Shown piece after piece: positions 1 through 9,931 of a DNA stretch of 64,000 nucleotides. Each line of letters opens with the position of its first letter. Within the stretch, counting starts at the first letter, position 1. Source of the DNA: Luzula sylvatica (Eukaryota > Streptophyta > Magnoliopsida > Poales > Juncaceae); NCBI GenBank assembly GCA_946800325.1, contig OX326959.1, forward strand, positions 34,047,027 through 34,111,026, written 5' to 3'. The notes under the pieces were generated by a model. That model did no database searches and was not told the DNA's origin. It saw only the letters and a list, made by a program, of their open reading frames with translations. A program made the position numbers and the translations under genes.

Positions 1-124
1 AAAGCGTTAAAATATTGTTTTGAATCGAAAAACAAACTTTCTTAATGTTTGTGAAATTTGGTGAAAAGTTATGTACTATAAGATACGATACAAATGATCT
101 AGAAACACGTTATTTGAACTCCTC
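1..124 (+). repeat. Reference monomer (m1), 124 bp
   Basis: This is the first monomer and sets the numbering used here: each copy starts at AAAG and ends at CTCCTC. m1 differs from the commonest type by AATATTG near position 11, TTAATG near 43, ACTATAAG near 75 and CTAGAAACACG near 99. AATATTG occurs once per HOR unit and marks the unit start in every copy, although the choice of phase is arbitrary. Positions that vary most between monomers are about 5 to 7 (CGT, TGT, CAT), 13 to 16 (TCTTG, TCTGG), 51 to 53 (GTG, GCG, CTG, TTG), 73 to 75 (TACT, TAGT) and 104 to 108 (ACACG, ACATG, CCATG). Having only a few variable sites in linked combinations is what makes the HOR readable by eye. Confidence 0.95.
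15..35. repeat. 7-bp inverted repeat (dyad) around GAATCG core
   Basis: TTGTTTT at 15-21 and AAAACAA at 29-35 are exact reverse complements separated by seven bases (GAATCGA). The same dyad occurs at the same place in most monomers. It is broken in the 125-bp class, where GAAATAGAAACAC replaces this segment, and in m5. The GAATCG core is one of the least variable parts of the monomer; exceptions are GATTCG or TATTCG in m11 and m23, GTATCG in m3, and rare single changes. A short hairpin or cruciform, or a protein site, is possible. Neither is shown by the sequence. Confidence 0.75.
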
Positions 125-496
125 AAAGCATTAAAATCTTGTTTTGAATCGAAAAACAAACTTTCTTAGTGTTTTTGAAGTTTGGTGAAAAGTTATGTAC
201 TAAAAGATACGATACAAATGATCTAAAACCATGTTATTTGAACTCCTCAAAGTGTTAAAATCTTGTTTTGTATCGAAAAATAAACTTTCTTAATGTTTGT
301 GAAATTTGGTGAAAAGTTATGTACTATAAGATACGATACAAATGATCTAGAAACACGTTATTTGAACTCCTCAAAGCGTTAAAATCTTGTTTTGAATCGA
401 AAAACAAACTTTCTTAGTGTTTTTGAAGTTTGGTGAAAAGTTATGTACTAAAAGATACGATACAAATGATCTAAAAACACGTTATTTGAACTCCTC

Positions 497-620
497 AAAG
501 CGTAAAAAGATTGCTATTAATTGAAAAGAAAATTTTCTTAGTGTTTGTACAATTTGGTGAAAAGTTATGTAGTAAAAGATACCATACAAATGATCTAAAA
601 ACACGTTATTTGAACTCCTA
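497..620 (+). repeat. Outlier monomer m5 (unit tag)
   Basis: m5 is the most diverged monomer of the unit. After AAAGCGT it reads AAAAAGATTGCTATTAATTG in place of the usual TTAAAATCTTG...GAATCG segment. It also has GTACAATTTGG, GATACCATAC and the ending CTCCTAAAAG. It lacks the dyad seen in ordinary monomers but keeps the 124-bp length. It occurs exactly once per HOR unit, starting at 497, 3476, 6952, 10428, 13407, 16386, 19862, 22842, 28183, 31162, 36378, 41098, 44575, 48052, 51528, 56123 and 59599. The copy at 19862 has one extra A. Copies at 44575, 48052 and 56123 read ATTGATTG. This copy has a private GAAAATTTTC. It is absent from the tail after 62580. Confidence 0.93.
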
Positions 621-1116
621 AAAGCGTTGAAAGTTTGTTTTGAATCGAAAAACAAACTTTCTTAGTGTTTGTGAAATTTGGTGAAAAGTTATGTAGTAAA
701 AGATACGATACAAATGATCTAGAAACACGTTATTTGAACTCTTCAAAGTGTTAAAATCTTGTTTTGAATCGAAAAACAAACTTTCTTAGTGTTTTTGAAG
801 TTTGGTGAAAAGTTATGTACTAAAAGATACGATACAAATGATCTAAAAACATGTTATTTGAACTCCTCAAAGCGTTAAAATCTTGTTTTGAATCGAAAAA
901 CAAACTATCTTAGTGTTTGTGAAATTTGGTGAAAAGTTATGTACTAAAATATACGATACAAATGATCTAAAAACATGTTATTTGAACTCCTCAAAGTGTT
1001 AAAATCTTGTTTTGAATCGAAAAACAAACTTTCTTAGTGTTTGCGAAATTTGGTGAAAAGTTATGTACTAAAAGATACGATACAAATGATATAAAAACAC
1101 GTTATTCGAACTCCTC

Positions 1117-1241
1117 AAAGCGTTAAAATCTGGTTTTGAAATAGAAACACAAACTTTCTTAGTGTTTCTGAAATTTGGTGAAAAGTTATGTAGTAAAAGA
1201 TACGATACAAATGATCTAAAAACACGTTATTTGAACTCCTC
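1117..1241 (+). repeat. Representative 125-bp class monomer (m10)
   Basis: This class replaces CTTGTTTTGAATCGAAAAAC with CTGGTTTTGAAATAGAAACAC, one base longer, and so loses the core CpG and the TTGTTTT/AAAACAA dyad. m10, m13, m22 and i4 belong to it; m22 and i4 have GAGACAC instead of GAAACAC. Nearly always it directly follows a monomer with TTTGCG in the middle (m9, m12, m21, i3). The number of these monomers in a unit exactly explains why unit lengths exceed multiples of 124. Confidence 0.92.
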
Positions 1242-2979
1242 AAAGCGTTAAAATCTTGTTTTGATTCGAAAAACAAACTTTCTTAGTGTTTCTGAAATTT
1301 GGTGAAAAGTTATGTACTAAAAGATACGATACAAATGATCTAAAACCATGTTATTTGAACTCCTCAAAGTGTTAAAATCTTGTTTTGAATCGAAAAACAA
1401 ACTTTCTTAGTGTTTGCGAAATTTGGTGAAAAGTTATGTAATAAAAGATACGATACAAATGATCTAAAAACACGTTATTTGAACTCCTCAAAGCATTAAA
1501 ATCTGGTTTTGAAATAGAAACACAAACTTTCTTAGTGTTTGTGAAATTCGGTGAAAAGTTATGTAGTAAAAGATACGATACAAATGATCTAAAAACATGT
1601 TATTTGAACTCCTCAAAGCGTTAATATCTTGTTTTGAATCGAAAAACAATCTTTCTTAGTGTTTGTGAAATTCGGTGAAAAGTTATGTAGTAAAAGATAT
1701 GATACAAGTGATCTAAAAACACGTTATTTGAACTCCTCAAAGCGTTGAAAGTTTGTTTTGAATCGAAAAATAAACTTTCTTAGTGTTTGTGAAATTTGGT
1801 GAAAAGTTATGTAGTAAAAGATACGATACAAATGATCTAGAAACACGTTATTTGAACTCCTCAAAGCGTTAAAATCTTGTTTTGAATCGAAAAACAAACT
1901 TTCTTAGTGTTTGTGAAATTTGGTGAAAAGTCATGTACTATATGATACGATACAAATGATCTAAAAACATGTTATTTGAACTCCTCAAAGCGTTGAAATC
2001 TTGTTTTGAATCGAAAAACAAACTTTCTTAGTGTTTCTGAAATTTGGTGAAAAGTTATGTACCAAAAGATACGATACAAATGATCTAAAAACATGTTATT
2101 TGAACTTCTCAAAGTCTTAAAATCTTGTTTTGAATCGAAAAACAAACTTTCTTAGTGTTTGCGAAATTTGTTGAAAAGTTATGTACTAAAAGATACGATA
2201 CAAATGATCTGAAAACACGTTATTTGAACTCCTCAAAGCGTTAAAATCTTGTTTTGAATCGAAAAACAAACTTTCTTAGTGTTTCTGAAATTTGGTGAAA
2301 AGTTATGTACTAAAAGATACGATACAAATGATCTAAAAACATATTATTTGAACTCCTCAAAGTGTTAAAATCTTGTTTTGAATCGAAAAACAAACTTTCT
2401 TAGTGTTTGCGAAATTTGGTGAAAAGTTATGTACTAAAAGATACGATACACATGATCTAAAAACATGTTATTTGAACTCCTCAAAGTGTTAAAATCTTGT
2501 TTTGAATCGAAAAACAAAATTTCTTAGTGTTTGCGAAATTTGGTGAAAAGTTATGTACTAAAAGATACGATACAAATGTTCTAAAACCACGTTATTTGAA
2601 CTCCTCAAAGCATTAAAATCTGGTTTTGAAATAGAGACACAAACTTTCTTAGTGTTTGTGAAATTTGGTGAAAAGTTATGTACTAAAACATACGATACAA
2701 ATGATCTAAAAACATGTTATTTGAACTCCTCAAAGCGTTAAAATCTTGTTTTTATTCGAAAAACAAACTTTCTTAGTGTTTCTGAAATTTGGTGAAAAGT
2801 TATGTACTAAAAGATACGATACAAATGATCTAAAAACATGTTATTTGAACTCCTCAAAGTGTTAAAATCTTGATTTGAATCGAAAAACAAACTTTCTTAG
2901 TGTTTGCGAAATTTGGTGAAAAGTTATGAACTAAAATATACGATACAAATGATCTAAAACCATGTTATTTGAACTCCTC

Positions 2980-5900
2980 AAAGCGTTAAAATATTGTTTT
3001 GAATCGAAAAACAAACTTTCTTAATGTTTGTGAAATTTGGTGAAAAGTTATGTACTATAAGATACGATACAAATGATCTAGAAACACGTTATTTGAACTC
3101 CTCAAAGCATTAAAATCTTGTTTTGAATCGAAAAACAAACTTTCTTAGTGTTTTTGAAGTTTGGTGAAAAGTTATGTACTAAAAGATACGATACAAATGA
3201 TCTAAAACCATGTTATTTGAACTCCTCAAAGTGTTAAAATCTTGTTTTGTATCGAAAAACAAACTTTCTTAATGTTTGTGAAATTTGGTGAAAAGTTATG
3301 TACTATAAGATACGATACAAATGATCTAGAAACACGTTATTTGAACTCCTCAAAGCGTTAAAATCTTGTTTTGAATCGAAAAACAAACTTTCTTAGTGTT
3401 TTTGAAGTTTGGTGAAAAGTTATGTACTAAAAGATACGATACAAATGATCTAAAAACACGTTATTTGAACTCCTCAAAGCGTAAAAAGATTGCTATTAAT
3501 TGAAAAGAAAACTTTCTTAGTGTTTGTACAATTTGGTGAAAAGTTATGTAGTAAAAGATACCATACAAATGATCTAAAAACACGTTATTTGAACTCCTAA
3601 AAGCGTTGAAAGTTTGTTTTGAATCGAAAAACAAACTTTCTTAGTGTTTGTGAAATTTGGTGAAAAGTTATGTAGTAAAAGATACGATACAAATGATCTA
3701 GAAACACGTTATTTGAACTCTTCAAAGTGTTAAAATCTTGTTTTGAATCGAAAAACAAACTTTCTTAGTGTTTTTGAAATTTGGTGAAAAGTTATGTACT
3801 AAAAGATACGATACAAATGATCTAAAAACATGTTATTTGAACTCCTCAAAGCGTTAAAATCTTGTTTTGAATCGAAAAACAAACTTTCTTAGTGTTTGTG
3901 AAATTTGGTGAAAAGTCATGTACTATAAGATACGATACAAATGATCTAAAAACATGTTATTTGAACTCCTCAAAGCGTTGAAATCTTGTTTTGAATCGAA
4001 AAACAAACTTTCTTAGTGTTTCTGAAATTTGGTGAAAAGTTATGTACTAAAAGATACGATACAAATGATCTAAAAACATGTTATTTGAACTCCTCAAAGT
4101 CTGAAAATCTTGTTTTGAATCGAAAAACAAACTTTCTTAGTGTTTGCGAAATTTGGTGAAAAGTTATGTACTAAAAGATACGATACAAATGTTCTAAAAC
4201 CACGTTATTTGAACTCCTCAAAGCGTTAAAATCTGGTTTTGAAATAGAGACACAAACTTTCTTAGTGTTTGTGAAATTTGGTGAAAAGTTATGTACTAAA
4301 AGATAAGATACAAATGATCTAAAAACATGTTATTTGAACTCCTCAAAGCGTTAAAATCTTGTTTTGAATCGAAAAACAAACTATCTTAGTGTTTGTGAAA
4401 TTTGGTGAAAAGTTATGTACTAAAATATACGATACAAATGATCTAAAAACATGTTATTTGAACTCCTCAAAGTGTTAAAATCTTGTTTTGAATCGAAAAA
4501 CAAACTTTCTTAGTGTTTGCGAAATTTGGTGAAAAGTTATGTACTAAAAGATACGATACAAATGATATAAAAACACGTTATTCGAACTCCTCAAAGCGTT
4601 AAAATCTGGTTTTGAAATAGAAACACAAACTTTCTTAGTGTTTCTGAAATTTGGTGAAAAGTTATGTAGTAAAAGATACGATACAAATGATCTAAAAACA
4701 CGTTATTTGAACTCCTCAAAGCGTTAAAATCTTGTTTTGATTCGAAAAACAAACTTTCTTAGTGTTTCTGAAATTTGGTGAAAAGTTATGTACTAAAAGA
4801 TACGATACAAATGATCTAAAACCATGTTATTTGAACTCCTCAAAGTGTTAAAATCTTGTTTTGAATCGAAAAACAAACTTTCTTAGTGTTTGCGAAATTT
4901 GGTGAAAAGTTATGTAATAAAAGATACGATACAAATGATCTAAAAACACGTTATTTGAACTCCTCAAAGCATTAAAATCTGGTTTTGAAATAGAAACACA
5001 AACTTTCTTAGTGTTTGTGAAATTCGGTGAAAAGTTATGTAGTAAAAGATACGATACAAATGATCTAAAAACATGTTATTTGAACTCCTCAAAGCGTTAA
5101 TATCTTGTTTTGAATCGAAAAACAATCTTTCTTAGTGTTTGTGAAATTCGGTGAAAAGTTATGTAGTAAAAGATATGATACAAGTGATCTAAAAACACGT
5201 TATTTGAACTCCTCAAAGCGTTGAAAGTTTGTTTTGAATCGAAAAATAAACTTTCTTAGTGTTTGTGAAATTTGGTGAAAAGTTATGTAGTAAAAGATAC
5301 GATACAAATGATCTAGAAACACGTTATTTGAACTCCTCAAAGCGTTAAAATCTTGTTTTGAATCGAAAAACAAACTTTCTTAGTGTTTGTGAAATTTGGT
5401 GAAAAGTCATGTACTATATGATACGATACAAATGATCTAAAAACATGTTATTTGAACTCCTCAAAGCGTTGAAATCTTGTTTTGAATCGAAAAACAAACT
5501 TTCTTAGTGTTTCTGAAATTTGGTGAAAAGTTATGTACCAAAAGATACGATACAAATGATCTAAAAACATGTTATTTGAACTTCTCAAAGTCTTAAAATC
5601 TTGTTTTGAATCGAAAAACAAACTTTCTTAGTGTTTGCGAAATTTGTTGAAAAGTTATGTACTAAAAGATACGATACAAATGATCTGAAAACACGTTATT
5701 TGAACTCCTCAAAGCGTTAAAATCTTGTTTTGAATCGAAAAACAAACTTTCTTAGTGTTTCTGAAATTTGGTGAAAAGTTATGTACTAAAAGATACGATA
5801 CAAATGATCTAAAAACATATTATTTGAACTCCTCAAAGTGTTAAAATCTTGTTTTGAATCGAAAAACAAACTTTCTTAGTGTTTGCGAAATTTGGTGAAA

Positions 5901-6455
5901 AGTTATGTACTAAAAGATACGATACACATGATCTAAAAACATGTTATTTGAACTCCTCAAAGTGTTAAAATCTTGTTTTGAATCGAAAAACAAAATTTCT
6001 TAGTGTTTGCGAAATTTGGTGAAAAGTTATGTACTAAAAGATACGATACAAATGTTCTAAAACCACGTTATTTGAACTCCTCAAAGCATTAAAATCTGGT
6101 TTTGAAATAGAGACACAAACTTTCTTAGTGTTTGTGAAATTTGGTGAAAAGTTATGTACTAAAACATACGATACAAATGATCTAAAAACATGTTATTTGA
6201 ACTCCTCAAAGCGTTAAAATCTTGTTTTTATTCGAAAAACAAACTTTCTTAGTGTTTCTGAAATTTGGTGAAAAGTTATGTACTAAAAGATACGATACAA
6301 ATGATCTAAAAACATGTTATTTGAACTCCTCAAAGTGTTAAAATCTTGTTTTGAATCGAAAAACAAACTTTCTTAGTGTTTGCGAAATTTGGTGAAAAGT
6401 TATGAACTAAAATATACGATACAAATGATCTAAAACCATGTTATTTGAACTCCTC
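2980..6455 (+). repeat. HOR unit 2, long type L (28 monomers, 3476 bp)
   Basis: This unit has the same monomer order as unit 1, with four extra monomers between m7 and m8 (3848-4344). It is 28 x 124 bp plus four 125-bp monomers. m3 reads AAACAAAC where unit 1 has AATAAAC, and m7 reads TTTTTGAAATTTGG where unit 1 has GAAGTTTGG, so the flank left of the extra block travels with it. m2 is GCATT, m9 is TTCGAAC and m23 is TTTTTATTCG, the left-domain subfamily markers. Confidence 0.93.
3848..4344 (+). repeat. Four-monomer block i1-i4 (497 bp) that separates L from S
   Basis: The order is i1 (GTCATGTACTATAAG), i2 (GTTGAAATC, TTTCTG, ACTAAAAG), i3 (GTCTGAAAATC, TTTGCG, ATGTTCTAAAACC) and i4 (CTGG with GAAATAGAGACAC, GATAAGATAC). 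i1 to i4 resemble m16, m17, an m18/m21 mixture and m22 of the same unit, so the block looks like a copied internal segment. Other copies are at 7324-7820, 16758-17254, 23214-23710, 31534-32030, 36750-37246, 41470-41966, 44947-45443, 48424-48920, 51900-52396, 56495-56991 and 59971-60467. It is absent from the five 24-mer units. i3 changes from GTCTGAAAATC to GTCTTAAAATC in most right-hand copies. Confidence 0.92.
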
Positions 6456-9400
6456 AAAGCGTTAAAATATTGTTTTGAATCGAAAAACAAACTTTCTTAA
6501 TGTTTGTGAAATTTGGTGAAAAGTTATGTACTATAAGATACGATACAAATGATCTAGAAACACGTTATTTGAACTCCTCAAAGCATTAAAATCTTGTTTT
6601 GAATCGAAAAACAAACTTTCTTAGTGTTTTTGAAGTTTGGTGAAAAGTTATGTACTAAAAGATACGATACAAATGATCTAAAACCATGTTATTTGAACTC
6701 CTCAAAGTGTTAAAATCTTGTTTTGTATCGAAAAACAAACTTTCTTAATGTTTGTGAAATTTGGTGAAAAGTTATGTACTATAAGATACGATACAAATGA
6801 TCTAGAAACACGTTATTTGAACTCCTCAAAGCGTTAAAATCTTGTTTTGAATCGAAAAACAAACTTTCTTAGTGTTTTTGAAGTTTGGTGAAAAGTTATG
6901 TACTAAAAGATACGATACAAATGATCTAAAAACACGTTATTTGAACTCCTCAAAGCGTAAAAAGATTGCTATTAATTGAAAAGAAAACTTTCTTAGTGTT
7001 TGTACAATTTGGTGAAAAGTTATGTAGTAAAAGATACCATACAAATGATCTAAAAACACGTTATTTGAACTCCTAAAAGCGTTGAAAGTTTGTTTTGAAT
7101 CGAAAAACAAACTTTCTTAGTGTTTGTGAAATTTGGTGAAAAGTTATGTAGTAAAAGATACGATACAAATGATCTAGAAACACGTTATTTGAACTCTTCA
7201 AAGTGTTAAAATCTTGTTTTGAATCGAAAAACAAACTTTCTTAGTGTTTTTGAAATTTGGTGAAAAGTTATGTACTAAAAGATACGATACAAATGATCTA
7301 AAAACATGTTATTTGAACTCCTCAAAGCGTTAAAATCTTGTTTTGAATCGAAAAACAAACTTTCTTAGTGTTTGTGAAATTTGGTGAAAAGTCATGTACT
7401 ATAAGATACGATACAAATGATCTAAAAACATGTTATTTGAACTCCTCAAAGCGTTGAAATCTTGTTTTGAATCGAAAAACAAACTTTCTTAGTGTTTCTG
7501 AAATTTGGTGAAAAGTTATGTACTAAAAGATACGATACAAATGATCTAAAAACATGTTATTTGAACTCCTCAAAGTCTGAAAATCTTGTTTTGAATCGAA
7601 AAACAAACTTTCTTAGTGTTTGCGAAATTTGGTGAAAAGTTATGTACTAAAAGATACGATACAAATGTTCTAAAACCACGTTATTTGAACTCCTCAAAGC
7701 GTTAAAATCTGGTTTTGAAATAGAGACACAAACTTTCTTAGTGTTTGTGAAATTTGGTGAAAAGTTATGTACTAAAAGATAAGATACAAATGATCTAAAA
7801 ACATGTTATTTGAACTCCTCAAAGCGTTAAAATCTTGTTTTGAATCGAAAAACAAACTATCTTAGTGTTTGTGAAATTTGGTGAAAAGTTATGTACTAAA
7901 ATATACGATACAAATGATCTAAAAACATGTTATTTGAACTCCTCAAAGTGTTAAAATCTTGTTTTGAATCGAAAAACAAACTTTCTTAGTGTTTGCGAAA
8001 TTTGGTGAAAAGTTATGTACTAAAAGATACGATACAAATGATATAAAAACACGTTATTCGAACTCCTCAAAGCGTTAAAATCTGGTTTTGAAATAGAAAC
8101 ACAAACTTTCTTAGTGTTTCTGAAATTTGGTGAAAAGTTATGTAGTAAAAGATACGATACAAATGATCTAAAAACACGTTATTTGAACTCCTCAAAGCGT
8201 TAAAATCTTGTTTTGATTCGAAAAACAAACTTTCTTAGTGTTTCTGAAATTTGGTGAAAAGTTATGTACTAAAAGATACGATACAAATGATCTAAAACCA
8301 TGTTATTTGAACTCCTCAAAGTGTTAAAATCTTGTTTTGAATCGAAAAACAAACTTTCTTAGTGTTTGCGAAATTTGGTGAAAAGTTATGTAATAAAAGA
8401 TACGATACAAATGATCTAAAAACACGTTATTTGAACTCCTCAAAGCATTAAAATCTGGTTTTGAAATAGAAACACAAACTTTCTTAGTGTTTGTGAAATT
8501 CGGTGAAAAGTTATGTAGTAAAAGATACGATACAAATGATCTAAAAACATGTTATTTCAACTCCTCAAAGCGTTAATATCTTGTTTTGAATCGAAAAACA
8601 ATCTTTCTTAGTGTTTGTGAAATTCGGTGAAAAGTTATGTAGTAAAAGATATGATACAAGTGATCTAAAAACACGTTATTTGAACTCCTCAAAGCGTTGA
8701 AAGTTTGTTTTGAATCGAAAAATAAACTTTCTTAGTGTTTGTGAAATTTGGTGAAAAGTTATGTAGTAAAAGATACGATACAAATGATCTAGAAACACGT
8801 TATTTGAACTCCTCAAAGCGTTAAAATCTTGTTTTGAATCGAAAAACAAACTTTCTTAGTGTTTGTGAAATTTGGTGAAAAGTCATGTACTATATGATAC
8901 GATACAAATGATCTAAAAACATGTTATTTGAACTCCTCAAAGCGTTGAAATCTTGTTTTGAATCGAAAAACAAACTTTCTTAGTGTTTCTGAAATTTGGT
9001 GAAAAGTTATGTACCAAAAGATACGATACAAATGATCTAAAAACATGTTATTTGAACTTCTCAAAGTCTTAAAATCTTGTTTTGAATCGAAAAACAAACT
9101 TTCTTAGTGTTTGCGAAATTTGTTGAAAAGTTATGTACTAAAAGATACGATACAAATGATCTGAAAACACGTTATTTGAACTCCTCAAAGCGTTAAAATC
9201 TTGTTTTGAATCGAAAAACAAACTTTCTTAGTGTTTCTGAAATTTGGTGAAAAGTTATGTACTAAAAGATACGATACAAATGATCTAAAAACATATTATT
9301 TGAACTCCTCAAAGTGTTAAAATCTTGTTTTGAATCGAAAAACAAACTTTCTTAGTGTTTGCGAAATTTGGTGAAAAGTTATGTACTAAAAGATACGATA

Positions 9401-9931
9401 CACATGATCTAAAAACATGTTATTTGAACTCCTCAAAGTGTTAAAATCTTGTTTTGAATCGAAAAACAAAATTTCTTAGTGTTTGCGAAATTTGGTGAAA
9501 AGTTATGTACTAAAAGATACGATACAAATGTTCTAAAACCACGTTATTTGAACTCATCAAAGCATTAAAATCTGGTTTTGAAATAGAGACACAAACTTTC
9601 TTAGTGTTTGTGAAATTTGGTGAAAAGTTATGTACTAAAACATACGATACAAATGATCTAAAAACATGTTATTTGAACTCCTCAAAGCGTTAAAATCTTG
9701 TTTTTATTCGAAAAACAAACTTTCTTAGTGTTTCTGAAATTTGGTGAAAAGTTATGTACTAAAAGATACGATACAAATGATCTAAAAACATGTTATTTGA
9801 ACTCCTCAAAGTGTTAAAATCTTGTTTTGAATCGAAAAACAAACTTTCTTAGTGTTTGCGAAATTTGGTGAAAAGTTATGAACTAAAATATACGATACAA
9901 ATGATCTAAAACCATGTTATTTGAACTCCTC
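6456..9931 (+). repeat. HOR unit 3, long type L (28 monomers, 3476 bp)
   Basis: Long unit with block i1-i4 at 7324-7820. Private changes are TTATTTCAAC in m13 (C at 8558) and CTCATCAAAG in m21 (A at 9556). Both recur 2979 bp downstream in unit 4 (11537 and 12535), so the right parts of units 3 and 4 share a recent origin although one is long and the other short. Confidence 0.93.

Larger units (their letters stand above)
1..2979 (+). repeat. HOR unit 1, short type S (24 monomers, 2979 bp)
   Basis: This complete short unit has 21 monomers of 124 bp and three of 125 bp (m10 at 1117, m13 at 1490, m22 at 2607). Diagnostic order: m1 AATATTG; m2 GCATT; m3 TTTTGTATCG with AATAAAC; m5 outlier; m6 GTTGAAAG with CTCTTC; m7 TTTTTGAAGTTTGG; m8 ACTATCTT; m9 ATATAAAAAC with TTCGAAC; m11 GATTCG; m12 GTAATAAAAG; m14 GTTAATATC with GATATGATAC; m16 GTCATGTACTATATG; m17 ACCAAAAG; m18 TTTGTTGAA; m19 ACATATTA; m20 ACACATG; m21 CAAAATTT; m23 TTTTTATTCG; m24 GAACTAAAATATAC. 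A TTGATTTGAATCG variant in m24 (A at 2873) is shared only with unit 5, exactly 12910 bp away. Confidence 0.93.

Noticed and set aside
1..1. Window start coinciding with a unit start as a biological boundary
   Set aside because: The phase of a tandem repeat is arbitrary, and I defined the unit from the first base of the window. Nothing marks a true boundary.
15..35. Rho-independent terminator or bacterial regulatory hairpin
   Set aside because: The stem is only seven A/T-rich pairs and repeats in most monomers of a eukaryotic satellite. No transcription unit is present.
1490..1738. CENP-B box-like motif at ATTCGGTGAAAAG in m13 and m14
   Set aside because: It shares only TTCG with the known 17-bp box. 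The required CGGG half is absent, and most monomers read ATTTGG here.
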